A stretch of 37,621 nt of DNA from Bacteroidaceae bacterium (GTDB taxonomy: Bacteria; Bacteroidota; Bacteroidia; Bacteroidales; Bacteroidaceae): NCBI GenBank assembly GCA_017617635.1, contig JAFZVW010000041.1:1-37621 (forward strand). The letters are read 5' to 3'. Both the position numbers and the translations under genes were made by a program. The notes below the pieces were generated by a model that saw only the letters and a list, made by a program, of their open reading frames with translations, had not been told where the DNA came from and ran no database searches. Shown piece after piece: positions 26,131 through 33,952 of the stretch. Numbering within the stretch: position 1 is the first letter of the stretch; each line of letters begins with the position of its first letter.

Positions 26131-27435
26131 TCAGTCAAGTTTGACTTCCGCTATCAAATCATCCTTCAACTCATATCGAAGGTTGCGAAGCCGTTGCCAT
26201 TCGGGATTACGGATAATCCAGTTGTCCGACGCCAATTCTGAACCGTGCTTGTCCAATTTTGTTATTACCATACTCACCGTAAGACGGTGAATGTCTATTG
26301 CAGGAAGATACAGCACCTCGGTACCGGATTCGTTATGCGTAATGGCCAGCACGCCAACGCTTACCAATTCGTCCAGCAATTGTTTCACCAAGGCTCCCGG
26401 CAGACGTGTAGCCCGGGTCAGGGCACGACGGCTCATAGGACTTTTGCCTTCCGCAAAACGACGGGCAACACAATTCACCAGCAAAAGTGACAAACTGTCA
26501 CGGAAACGACGGCTCATGCCACGAGTAGAGCGTTCAAAAGCATACTCGCTTACCGTCTGGTTCGCATACGACAACTGACATCCTATTAGGCATATATACC
26601 ACGTAAACTGCAGGAATATAAGCAACAACGGGATGGCGGCAAAGCTACCGTATATGGCGTTATATGCTGACAGTTTTATCTGATAATGGATATAAAAATA
26701 TTCCAAACCCTGAAACAGCACACCTGCAATAATACCTGGCCCTATACAAGCAGTCCAGTGCACATGTGTATTAGGCATCAGTTTGTATAACAGCGTAAAT
26801 ACGATACTGGTAATAATAAACGGCGAAACAGTTATCAGGAATTTGATGCTTCCGCTCACTATCAGATAATGTCCCAGCGAATTGCTCAAATTCAAAAGGA
26901 ATACGCTGATACCACTGGTAATTACCAGCAAGAGAGGCAACAGCAGGAAAACCGAAAGATAATCAGTAACACGACGGTAGATATTGCGTGAGTTGCTTAC
27001 CTGCCAAATAGTATTAAAGGCTGTCTCTATATTTATTGTCAGGTTTATCAATGTATAGAACAACAACAACAGACCAACTCCCAGGAAAATACCACTCTTG
27101 GTGTGCTGCAGATAACTCTCGACAAAAGACAGAACAGAATCCGTCAGCTCAGGGGAAAAATTGGCAAGCCCCTCACGGATACGGTTTTCAATTAGCTTAT
27201 CGAACCCGAATCCTCTTGCCATTGCAAAGATAATGGCCAACACAGGAACTGCTGCCAATGTCGTATTATAGGTCAATGCCGAGGCATACGAACCAAGATT
27301 ATTGGAGATAAAATGATCGACAGTAATATAAAGCCGTTTGAATATGCGAAGGGCATAACGCGAAACCGGGGAACTTTGTTCCTCGTTCATTCGCCACCAA
27401 TATTCCATTCTTTCCTTCAGGCTCATACTCTGCAT
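26131..27435 (-). CDS. YihY/BrkB family inner-membrane protein
   Basis: A 434-residue protein. The N-terminal 300 residues carry about six membrane helices and the family signature ASALTYNTTLAAVPVLAIIFAM near residues 50-70, followed by FYTLINLTINIETAFNTIW. The C-terminal 130 residues are soluble and resemble a winged-helix-like domain (SRRALTRATRLPGALVKQLLDELVSVGVL), an extension common in Bacteroidetes members. The family was once called RNase BN, a name now known to be wrong for it. Function is unknown; an envelope role is likely. It begins 17 bp after the 3' end of rnpB on the same strand, and its 3' end faces the Wza-like gene. Confidence 0.88.
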   Translation of the reverse strand: MQSMSLKERMEYWWRMNEEQSSPVSRYALRIFKRLYITVDHFISNNLGSYASALTYNTTLAAVPVLAIIFAMARGFGFDKLIENRIREGLANFSPELTDSVLSFVESYLQHTKSGIFLGVGLLLLFYTLINLTINIETAFNTIWQVSNSRNIYRRVTDYLSVFLLLPLLLVITSGISVFLLNLSNSLGHYLIVSGSIKFLITVSPFIITSIVFTLLYKLMPNTHVHWTACIGPGIIAGVLFQGLEYFYIHYQIKLSAYNAIYGSFAAIPLLLIFLQFTWYICLIGCQLSYANQTVSEYAFERSTRGMSRRFRDSLSLLLVNCVARRFAEGKSPMSRRALTRATRLPGALVKQLLDELVSVGVLAITHNESGTEVLYLPAIDIHRLTVSMVITKLDKHGSELASDNWIIRNPEWQRLRNLRYELKDDLIAEVKLD

Positions 27436-27452
27436 TCTATTTGTTCTCAGTA

Positions 27453-27838
27453 AAAAACAGTGGCTCTATAAGCCGGGTTCTGTGCATCCCGCCATAGCGG
27501 GACCGCCTGTCATTTATCTACTACCGATGTCACCATCGGTCTCTATCGTTCTACCCTCCAGCTCGGGCGGGCAGCCCTTACCCTTGCGGAGCGCCGGTAT
27601 ACGCGAACTTTCAACATCCGGTGTGTACAGCACGCATGTCACCATACGCCTGGTAAGCCCTTACCTCACCTTCTCACCCTTACAGAATAACTCTGCGGTT
27701 ATTTTCTTCTACACTGGCTAGCCATTGCTGACTACTACCTGTTAGGTAGCGGATTGCCCTATGTTGCCCGGACTTTCCTCCCGTCTGATTCTATAGAGAA
27801 TACAAACCGGCGACAAGCCGAGCCACTGTTTATTTTTC
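27453..27838 (-). ncRNA. rnpB: RNase P RNA (class A), catalytic subunit
   Basis: On the - strand the sequence contains the hallmark GAGGAAAGTCCGGGC (complement at 27766-27780) near the 5' end and ACAGAACCCGGCTTAT (complement at 27468-27483) near the 3' end. The ends AACAGTGGCTC and GAGCCACTGTT pair to form helix P1, so the RNA spans about 385 nt. It is the catalytic RNA that matures tRNA 5' ends. Exact ends are approximate. A T6 tract (27452-27457 on the complement) follows P1 and may terminate transcription. The promoter lies directly upstream at 27845-27876. Confidence 0.95.
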
Positions 27839-27844
27839 GACGGA

Positions 27845-27876
27845 CAAAAATACGAATAAAGTTTAAAAGAGCCAAA
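27845..27876 (-). promoter_or_regulatory. rnpB promoter (-33 / -7)
   Basis: On the - strand TTTG (27876-27873) and TATTTTTG (27852-27845) are separated by 20 nt, a textbook Bacteroidetes sigma-factor promoter. The expected start point, about 27839, coincides with the predicted 5' end of RNase P RNA. Confidence 0.75.
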
Positions 27877-27936
27877 ACTATATATATCAAAAGTTAAAAC
27901 CAGAAGGCAAATAGAACAACATATCATATAAATACG

Positions 27937-27944
27937 TACTTTTG
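27937..27944 (+). promoter_or_regulatory. -7 box upstream of the DegP gene
   Basis: TACTTTTG matches TAnnTTTG and lies 31 bp before the ATG of the HtrA/DegP gene, giving a leader of about 25 nt. No clear -33 TTG is present at the usual distance. The region 27877-27936 between this box and the divergent rnpB promoter shows no other structure I can name. Confidence 0.55.
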
Positions 27945-27975
27945 CACCGTTGAATTTATTAACACCTTATATAAT

Positions 27976-29379
27976 ATGTTGAAGACAATTAAAATCGTTA
28001 TGTTGTCCCTGGCCTTGACAATCGGTTCAGGAACAGCAATGGCAGCCGGCCTGGTGGATCTTACACAAGCCGCTGAAAGTAGTGTGAACGCTGTGGTGTA
28101 TATCAAGGTAACACAAACCGGAAAAACACAGACAATCACGTACCAAGACCCGTTTGCAGACTTCTTCGGTGATTTCTTCGGACGCCAGAGCCAGCCGCAG
28201 AAACGTGAGTACAAGCAACCGGATAAGCATGGCGCAGGCAGCGGTGTAATCATCTCTGCAGACGGCTATATCGTCACAAACAACCATGTTGTAGGAGAGG
28301 CTGACGAAATTCTGGTCAAGCTGAATGACAACCGCGAATTCAAGGGCCGCATCATTGGCTGCGACGAAACTACCGACCTGGCCCTTATCAAGATTGACGG
28401 CAAAAACCTGCCCACAATACCTATAGGCAACAGCGATGACCTGAAGATAGGCCAGTGGGTTCTGGCTGTAGGAAATCCATTCAACCTTACAAGCACTGTT
28501 ACTGCAGGAATTGTATCTGCCAAGGCACGAAGCCTGGGAGCTAACGGTATCGAAAGCTTCATTCAGACAGACGCAGCAATCAATCCAGGTAACAGCGGCG
28601 GTGCTCTTGTAAACGAAAAGGGAGAACTGGTAGGCATCAATGCAATGCTATATAGTCAGACAGGCAATTTCAGTGGCTATGGCTTTGCCATCCCTACCAC
28701 CATCATGAACAAAGTGGTTGACGACCTTAAGGTATATGGTACGGTACAGCGTGCCGTACTGGGTGTACAGGGAGGTGATGTCAGCGCACACATTGATGCA
28801 GAAAAGGCCAAGGGCAACGAGATTGACCTGGGCACTGTTAGTGGAGTATGGGTTGAAAAGGTATCTACAGCTTCTGCCGCAGAAGAGGCGGGTTTGGAAA
28901 AAGGTGACGTAATCATCAGGTTTGACGGCAAGGAGGTACACAAGATGGCTGAGATGCAGGAAGCCATATCACAGCACCGTCCAGGCGACAAGGTAGCAAT
29001 TACATGGTTGCGTGACAAGAAGCAGAAGAGCACAACGGTCACGTTGCGTAACAGCCAAGGCTCCACCAAGGTGATGAAGGAGGTTGACATGGATCAGCTG
29101 GGAATATCATTACGTCAGGTAAACGACGAGGAGAAGAAACTGATGGAAATCGACTACGGACTGACCGTAAACGCAATACGCAAGGGTAAGATGCAGCAGA
29201 ATGGCGTAAGCAAGGGTACAATCATACTCAGTGCCAATGACAAGAAGCTCAAGACCCTGGACGATTGGGAAGAAGCAGTAAAGGCTGCAAACCAGAGCAG
29301 CGACCGCACATTGTGGATAAAGGCCCTGTCGCCAAGCGGACGAAAGATAGCATTCGCCATCGAACTGGACGAAAAGTAA
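27976..29379 (+). CDS. degP: HtrA/DegP-type periplasmic serine protease
   Basis: A 467-residue protein with a signal peptide (about 1-23). The trypsin-like domain carries the triad His104 (TNNHVV), Asp134 (TTDLALIKI) and Ser207 (PGNSGGA). A PDZ domain follows from about 255 (RAVLGVQGGDV, then EKVSTASAAEEAGLEKGDV), and a second, shorter PDZ-like region covers about 375-467. HtrA proteases degrade and refold misfolded envelope proteins. The Asp/Phe-rich stretch before His104 (QDPFADFFGDFFG) is the usual LA-loop region. The gene has its own -7 box and ends with a hairpin terminator 23 bp downstream, so it is probably monocistronic. Confidence 0.95.
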   Translation: MLKTIKIVMLSLALTIGSGTAMAAGLVDLTQAAESSVNAVVYIKVTQTGKTQTITYQDPFADFFGDFFGRQSQPQKREYKQPDKHGAGSGVIISADGYIVTNNHVVGEADEILVKLNDNREFKGRIIGCDETTDLALIKIDGKNLPTIPIGNSDDLKIGQWVLAVGNPFNLTSTVTAGIVSAKARSLGANGIESFIQTDAAINPGNSGGALVNEKGELVGINAMLYSQTGNFSGYGFAIPTTIMNKVVDDLKVYGTVQRAVLGVQGGDVSAHIDAEKAKGNEIDLGTVSGVWVEKVSTASAAEEAGLEKGDVIIRFDGKEVHKMAEMQEAISQHRPGDKVAITWLRDKKQKSTTVTLRNSQGSTKVMKEVDMDQLGISLRQVNDEEKKLMEIDYGLTVNAIRKGKMQQNGVSKGTIILSANDKKLKTLDDWEEAVKAANQSSDRTLWIKALSPSGRKIAFAIELDEK

Positions 29380-29402
29380 CACCTAACATATAAAATAAGG
29401 AG

Positions 29403-29430
29403 AAGCGCAGTGAAAATTGCGCTTTTCTTT
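29403..29430 (+). terminator. Hairpin terminator after the DegP gene
   Basis: A 7-bp stem AAGCGCA (29403-29409) and TGCGCTT (29418-29424) with an 8-nt loop, followed by TTCTTT. It separates degP from the next operon. Confidence 0.75.
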
Positions 29431-29431
29431 A

Positions 29432-29439
29432 TATCTTTA
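29432..29439 (+). promoter_or_regulatory. Weak candidate -7 box for the peptide-maturation-like cassette
   Basis: TATCTTTA matches seven of the eight positions of TAnnTTTG, 32 bp before the ATG at 29472. No -33 element is clear. It is the best candidate in the short gap after the degP terminator. Confidence 0.3.
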
Positions 29440-29471
29440 CGCCGCTTTTGTATATCATATAACATTATACG

Positions 29472-29888
29472 ATGATAAAGAAAATTGCTTTTGTGCTACT
29501 TGTGGCTTTCATGACCACAGGCGCGATGCATGCCAAACCTAAGAAACGCGTAGTGTATATGTTCGGTGTGAGTGCCAGTTTCACTGACTCCATCGCATAT
29601 ATTACAGACGTTCAGCGTATGGATCCGGTATATATCGAATCCAAGACGGGATTTCTGTACGACCGTAGCATATATTCCCAGCAGCTGCAGACTTTCATGG
29701 AAGAGAAAATGGGACGTCCGCACACCACATGCACCATATTCTTCTCAAAGAAAAAAGGCAAGCTGGAAAACAAGTATCTGAAAGTACTTAAATTCCACAA
29801 GAAAAGGAACAGCCTGAACATCCGTCAGATGGAAACAGGTATATTCAAGTTTATACCAGAAGAGTGGACCGAGCATGAAACGATTTAA
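29472..29888 (+). CDS. Small secreted protein of unknown function
   Basis: A 138-residue protein with a signal peptide (about 1-21, ending MHA). The mature part is basic and begins KPKKRVVYMFGVSASFTDSIAYITDVQRMD. It contains SIYSQQLQTFMEEKMGRPHTT and a lysine-rich stretch near 94-112. I recognise no named domain. The gene overlaps the following HPr-kinase-like gene by 14 bp, so the two are probably translated together. A substrate or partner role in the adjoining cassette is possible but is inference only. Confidence 0.75.
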   Translation: MIKKIAFVLLVAFMTTGAMHAKPKKRVVYMFGVSASFTDSIAYITDVQRMDPVYIESKTGFLYDRSIYSQQLQTFMEEKMGRPHTTCTIFFSKKKGKLENKYLKVLKFHKKRNSLNIRQMETGIFKFIPEEWTEHETI

Positions 29889-30747
29889 AGTTGCAGAGCA
29901 TATCATCGCCATTGAAGCAGATGACTGCATTGACGTACTTAATCTGCTTCCAGGCTTCAAGCCATTTGAATGGGACGGTAATGGCGTTGCCGTGCTTACG
30001 GTATATGTTTCCACAACCTGGGAATGGGAACTGCGAGGCAGGGAAATTGGCCAGTTTGACGTTGGCGGCACAAATCACGGGGTATACCTCAACGACGACG
30101 GAGGCTATCAGTTTGAAGTCAGCGACATAAACGGTCACCTATGTGCACGCATGCAGAGCAACAAAGACTTCAGCAAATGCACAGTACGTCTGTACGAAGG
30201 GACATGGAACCAGCAGAACTTCGGTCTGAACAACTGCATGATGATGTCATATGCATTTGCAACATCCGAATCAGACACCATACTTATACATTCCAGCGTA
30301 ATCCGCTGTGACGGGAAAGCCTATCTGATGACAGCTCCCAGCGGAACAGGCAAGAGCACTCATACACGTCTATGGTATGACAATATCCCCGGTTGCGACC
30401 TGATGAACGACGACAATCCTGTAATCCGCATGGTAGACGGTATTCCCGTCGCCTTCGGTTCGCCATGGAGCGGCAAGACACCATGCTATCGCAACGTACA
30501 GGCTCCCATTGGCGGAATAGTGCGAATCCGGCAGAAACCGGAAAACAGCATTCGTAAGCTGAAACCCATTGAAGCGTTTGCAATGCTCCTGCCTGCCTGC
30601 AGCAGCATGAAATGGGACGAACGCGTTTACAACGGAGTATGCGACAGCGTGTCACACTTTGTAGCCACATGCAACATATGGGAACTGGGATGCCTGCCCA
30701 ATGCTGCAGCCGCACATCTGTGCCACGACACAATAGCACTTACATGA
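29875..30747 (+). CDS. HPr-kinase-like ATPase associated with PqqD/peptide-maturation loci
   Basis: A 290-residue protein. The C-terminal half has a Walker A loop APSGTGKST (154-162), an acidic NDDNP motif at 178-182 and GSPWSGKTP at 195-203. These follow the HPr kinase/phosphorylase-like fold found in PqqD-linked ribosomal-peptide loci. The N-terminal half is a separate beta-rich domain, unlike the classical HprK N-domain. It may phosphorylate a peptide, protein or small molecule using ATP. The start overlaps the previous gene by 14 bp and the stop overlaps the next by 4 bp (ATGA), inside a four-gene cassette. True HprK seems unlikely without a PTS context. Confidence 0.8.
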   Translation: MKRFKVAEHIIAIEADDCIDVLNLLPGFKPFEWDGNGVAVLTVYVSTTWEWELRGREIGQFDVGGTNHGVYLNDDGGYQFEVSDINGHLCARMQSNKDFSKCTVRLYEGTWNQQNFGLNNCMMMSYAFATSESDTILIHSSVIRCDGKAYLMTAPSGTGKSTHTRLWYDNIPGCDLMNDDNPVIRMVDGIPVAFGSPWSGKTPCYRNVQAPIGGIVRIRQKPENSIRKLKPIEAFAMLLPACSSMKWDERVYNGVCDSVSHFVATCNIWELGCLPNAAAAHLCHDTIALT

Positions 30748-31289
30748 GGATCCGGACAATCATACGAAGGATTACAGACATGGCATTGAAGGTCGCATTA
30801 TGGCCAATGCACATGAAATACAGGCATGCAAACGGTACGGTAGGCACAGGTCCCAGAAAGGAAATCCCGAATGACATCCTGCTTGGAGCCGTGCGTGATG
30901 CCATACGCGAGGGAAACAGCGCCACCATTCTGGTCAAAGGATGGAGCATGCGTCCTTTCCTGGAACACTTGCGCGACAAGGTCGTACTGGACGCACCCGA
31001 AGCACTCCGTATAGGCGATGCCGTTCTGGCAGAAATCACCCCCGGTCACTTCGTCCTGCACAGAATCATAGAGATAGACGGAGATGAGATAACCCTGATG
31101 GGAGACGGCAATCTTGTCGGTACCGAACACTGCAGGAAGAGTGATGTCTGCGGAGTTGTAAGACAATATATACGCCCCACACGCACCATCAGTGCAGACG
31201 ATCCCGAATTAATCAGGAATATACAACGATGGCGGAAGCTACTGCCATACCGCAAGTATCTGCTGATGATATACCGAGCTATAGTATAA
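30744..31289 (+). CDS. S24/S26-family peptidase with Ser/His dyad
   Basis: A 181-residue protein from the ATG at 30744, chosen because it overlaps the previous stop (ATGA); earlier in-frame starts lie inside the kinase gene. It has the catalytic serine block VKGWSMRPFL (Ser68) and GHFVLHRIIEI near residues 101-111, where His106 takes the place of the usual lysine, followed by LMGDGN. A Ser/His pair is the form found in SipW and eukaryotic signal peptidases. There is no clear N-terminal membrane helix, unlike signal peptidase I. It could cleave a leader peptide. It precedes a PqqD-like gene. Confidence 0.8.
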   Translation: MRIRTIIRRITDMALKVALWPMHMKYRHANGTVGTGPRKEIPNDILLGAVRDAIREGNSATILVKGWSMRPFLEHLRDKVVLDAPEALRIGDAVLAEITPGHFVLHRIIEIDGDEITLMGDGNLVGTEHCRKSDVCGVVRQYIRPTRTISADDPELIRNIQRWRKLLPYRKYLLMIYRAIV

Positions 31290-31302
31290 CAAATTATAAA
31301 AC

Positions 31303-31569
31303 ATGAAGATAAAAGAAGGATTCCAGCTTCGCGAAGTATGCGGCGAATATGTCATTGTTGCATACGGAATGAAGAACATAGACTTTTCCAAGGTCATTAA
31401 CCTGAACGAATCTGCTGCAGATATGTGGAAGGCAGTAGTTGGCAAGGAGTTTACAGTCGAAGATTTGAAGAATGCCCTGATGGCCAGCTATGACGTCAGC
31501 GAGGAACAGGCATTGGCAGACGCCAGGCGCGTTGCCGCTGAGTGGAAGGAAATAGGTCTGGTATCGTAA
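31303..31569 (+). CDS. PqqD-family peptide-binding protein (RiPP recognition element)
   Basis: An 88-residue protein with the PqqD fold: an N-terminal strand pair (GFQLREVCGEYVIVAYG), VINLNESAADMWKAVVGKEFT, and helices ending in ADARRVAAEWKEIGLV. PqqD-like domains bind leader peptides and present them to modifying enzymes. Its companions here, an HPr-kinase-like ATPase and an S24/S26 peptidase, are typical of RiPP-type loci, but the modifying enzyme is absent. It starts 13 bp after the peptidase gene and ends 12 bp before a TRIC-channel gene. Confidence 0.85.
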   Translation: MKIKEGFQLREVCGEYVIVAYGMKNIDFSKVINLNESAADMWKAVVGKEFTVEDLKNALMASYDVSEEQALADARRVAAEWKEIGLVS

Positions 31570-31581
31570 TACAACGCAACT

Positions 31582-32250
31582 ATGGAGATTATTTGGCAGG
31601 ATTTAGTCAAGCTGTTCACGGACCTTGCCATGACAGTACGCATTCCTACATCATTCCTGGTAATCGAGTTTATAGGAACGTTTGCCTTTGCCCTGTCAGG
31701 AATCAGGCTTGCCAGTGCGAAACAGTTTGACATATTCGGAGCATGGATTGTAGGTATGGCCACTGCCATCGGTGGAGGTACCCTGCGTGACATACTGCTG
31801 GATATTCACCCTTTTTGGATGGAGAACAGCATATACTTCATCTGGTGTGCAATTGCCGTAGTCTTTGTACATATATTCAGCAAGCACCTGGTAAGAAGGG
31901 AGAACACCTGGTTTATCTTTGACACCATCGGTCTGGCCCTGTTTAACGTAGTCGGCATCGAAAAGACCCTGCAGATGGGATTCCCTATGTGGGTTGCTAT
32001 TACAATGGGCTCCATGACCGGTGCTGCAGGCGGCGTTATCCGTGACGTCCTGATCAACGAGGTTCCGCTTATTTTCCGCAAGGAGATATATGCCCTGGCC
32101 TGCGTTGCCGGAGGCATCGTATATGGCATACTATATTCCTGTGGACTGAACGAAGCGGTCAATGCAATGATTTCAAGCATCGTTGTCATTGCCGTCAGAT
32201 GCCTTGCCGTCAAGTTCCACTGGCATCTGCCCATAGTAAAAGGCAAATAG
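31582..32250 (+). CDS. TRIC-family cation channel protein (YicG-like)
   Basis: A 222-residue membrane protein with seven hydrophobic segments, arranged as two repeats of a three-helix unit. Each repeat contains a glycine-rich turn: IGGGTLRDILLD near residues 66-77 and AGGVIRDVLINEVP near 151-164. This is the duplicated motif of the bacterial TRIC family (formerly UPF0126), which forms trimeric potassium-selective channels. It begins 12 bp after the PqqD-like gene, so it may share that transcript, but a functional link is not evident. Confidence 0.88.
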   Translation: MEIIWQDLVKLFTDLAMTVRIPTSFLVIEFIGTFAFALSGIRLASAKQFDIFGAWIVGMATAIGGGTLRDILLDIHPFWMENSIYFIWCAIAVVFVHIFSKHLVRRENTWFIFDTIGLALFNVVGIEKTLQMGFPMWVAITMGSMTGAAGGVIRDVLINEVPLIFRKEIYALACVAGGIVYGILYSCGLNEAVNAMISSIVVIAVRCLAVKFHWHLPIVKGK

Positions 32251-32274
32251 CCGTCGATCAGATACCTTAGGCAA

Positions 32275-33519
32275 ATGAAAGAAACCGGAACCATAATACG
32301 ACTGCTCCTATTGCTACTGTCAATGTCAATTGCAAGGAGTAGCATGTCACAGAATATGGTTTATGACAGCAACATCAGGACTTTCCAAGTAACGAAGGAC
32401 AGTAACCCTCTGCTACCTGCCGTCATAAAGCTGGGCAGTTCGTCATACATGACATTCTCATGGGACGAGATGAGTCACGACTACCACCGCTACATCTACC
32501 GCCTGGAACACTGTACATGGGACTGGCAAGCCTCGGACGACATGTTCGAGAGCGAATGGCTGGGAGGGCTGAACAATCTTCCCGTTGATGACTACCGCAC
32601 CAGTTTCAATACCACGCAAATCTATACACACTACTCAGTATCCATACCTAACGGGAATACTTCCGTCCTGCTAAGCGGTAACTATCGCCTGCTGGTCTTC
32701 GAGGACGGAGAGGAGGACAAGGGACCTGTATTGGAGAGCAGGTTTCAGGTATATGAGGATGTTGTCCCTGTAAATTGCGAGGTAAATTCCAATACTGACA
32801 TTGACTGCAACAATTCACACCAGCAGGTAACACTGGCCATGCGATACGGAAAACTGAACGTTTTGGATCCCAACAGTCAGATTCACACAGTTGTAACCCA
32901 GAACCGCAGGCCAACGCGCACTGTAACAAACATACCGGCAAATATCCGCAGCAATGCCGGTCTGGAGTGGACACATTGCGAAGACCTGATATTCCCCGCA
33001 GGAAACGAGTACTACAAGTTCGAAATCCTGGATGTGCACGTAAGCGGCATGAACGTGGACAACATGCGATGGTACGAGCCGTTCTTCCACGCAACACTCT
33101 GGGAAAATGTCGTAGAACTGAACTATCTGTCTGCCGAGGACCAGGACGGAGCATTCTACCCCCGGACACAAGACCAGACGGACAACAACACACAGTCCGA
33201 ATACGTAATTGTTCATTTTGCGCTGAAAAGCCCCAGACTTGACGGTGATGTCTATGTAAACGGACAATGGAGCAACGGAGAATGCGATCCTGTCTGCCGT
33301 ATGGAATACAACGAGGCAAGCCGCTGCTACGAAGCAGCCATAATGCTGAAACAGGGATTCTACAATTATCAGTTTATACTGGAAGACGGGTCCACCAGAA
33401 AGACCATGGGAGACTTCTGGCAGACCGAGAATGAGTATCAGACATTTATTTACTTCCGGGACCAGGGAGGCCGCTACGACCGCCTTGTAGGCTACACCTG
33501 CGTGAAATCACGCCTATAG
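32275..33519 (+). CDS. Type IX secretion system Plug protein (formerly DUF5103)
   Basis: A 414-residue secreted protein with a signal peptide (about 1-25). The first domain contains VYDSNIRTFQVTKDSNPLLPAVIKLGSS and LEHCTWDWQASD, the markers of the family once called DUF5103. Further domains are predicted through the C-terminus (SPRLDGDVYVNGQWSNGECD and QGFYNYQFILEDGSTRKTMG). Members act as the periplasmic plug of the T9SS translocon SprA in Flavobacterium johnsoniae. It is the second T9SS component in the window after PorZ, so an active T9SS is likely in this organism. It starts 24 bp after the TRIC gene and ends 19 bp before an FdtA-like gene. Confidence 0.85.
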   Translation: MKETGTIIRLLLLLLSMSIARSSMSQNMVYDSNIRTFQVTKDSNPLLPAVIKLGSSSYMTFSWDEMSHDYHRYIYRLEHCTWDWQASDDMFESEWLGGLNNLPVDDYRTSFNTTQIYTHYSVSIPNGNTSVLLSGNYRLLVFEDGEEDKGPVLESRFQVYEDVVPVNCEVNSNTDIDCNNSHQQVTLAMRYGKLNVLDPNSQIHTVVTQNRRPTRTVTNIPANIRSNAGLEWTHCEDLIFPAGNEYYKFEILDVHVSGMNVDNMRWYEPFFHATLWENVVELNYLSAEDQDGAFYPRTQDQTDNNTQSEYVIVHFALKSPRLDGDVYVNGQWSNGECDPVCRMEYNEASRCYEAAIMLKQGFYNYQFILEDGSTRKTMGDFWQTENEYQTFIYFRDQGGRYDRLVGYTCVKSRL

Positions 33520-33538
33520 ACAACAATAAACGAACCGA

Positions 33539-33952
33539 ATGATGTACACAATTGATGACTGCAAGCTGTTTGACCTGCCCAAGGAAGAAGACCCACGTGG
33601 CAGCCTGACATACCTGTACGAGCATGTTCAGATACCCTTTGCCATCAATCGGGTATTCTACATATACGACGTCCCTGCAGGCAAGGACAGAGGAGCCCAT
33701 GCACACAAGGAATGCTGGCAATTTATCATTGCTGCAAGTGGAGCCCTGGAAGTCTACCTGAATGACGGCACACACGAAAAGAGCGTTTTGCTCAACCGAC
33801 CGTTCCGCGGCCTGCTGGTTCCGCCCGGAATCTGGGCACAGGAACGTGAATTTACCACTGGCGCACTATGTCTGGTCCTCGCCAGTCATCCATACAGCGA
33901 AGAAGACTATATCCGCAACTTTGATGAATATCTGTCGATATACAAAAGATAG
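33539..33952 (+). CDS. FdtA/WxcM-like cupin sugar isomerase
   Basis: A 137-residue cupin protein. It has RGSLTYLYE near residues 21-29, the metal/substrate-binding GAHAHKECWQFIIAASGALE near 57-76, and FRGLLVPPGIW. This is the FdtA/QdtA family: dTDP-4-keto-6-deoxyglucose isomerases that make the 3-keto sugar used for Fuc3NAc or Qui3NAc. An ATG 3 bp downstream could be the true start. It overlaps the next gene by 29 bp, a common pairing with an acyltransferase. No aminotransferase (FdtB/QdtB) is in the window, but the cluster continues past the end. Confidence 0.85.
   Translation: MMYTIDDCKLFDLPKEEDPRGSLTYLYEHVQIPFAINRVFYIYDVPAGKDRGAHAHKECWQFIIAASGALEVYLNDGTHEKSVLLNRPFRGLLVPPGIWAQEREFTTGALCLVLASHPYSEEDYIRNFDEYLSIYKR

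Noticed and set aside
27482-27721. Open frame of 79 codons on the + strand in the RNase P RNA region
   Set aside because: The stretch is the complement of a structured RNA gene with universal RNase P motifs.
30612-30743. 44-codon N-terminal extension of the S24/S26 peptidase
   Set aside because: It lies inside the HPr-kinase-like gene in another frame and reads as nonsense; the ATG at 30744 overlaps the previous stop as is usual here.
32648-33319. Long - strand open frame (223 codons) opposite the T9SS Plug gene
   Set aside because: It is Cys- and Arg-rich with no domain likeness, fully antisense to a strong gene, and lacks a promoter.
33762-33923. 54-codon N-terminal extension of the GNAT-like protein
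   Set aside because: The stretch is an out-of-frame reading of the FdtA-like gene; similarity to the family begins only near the ATG at 33924.
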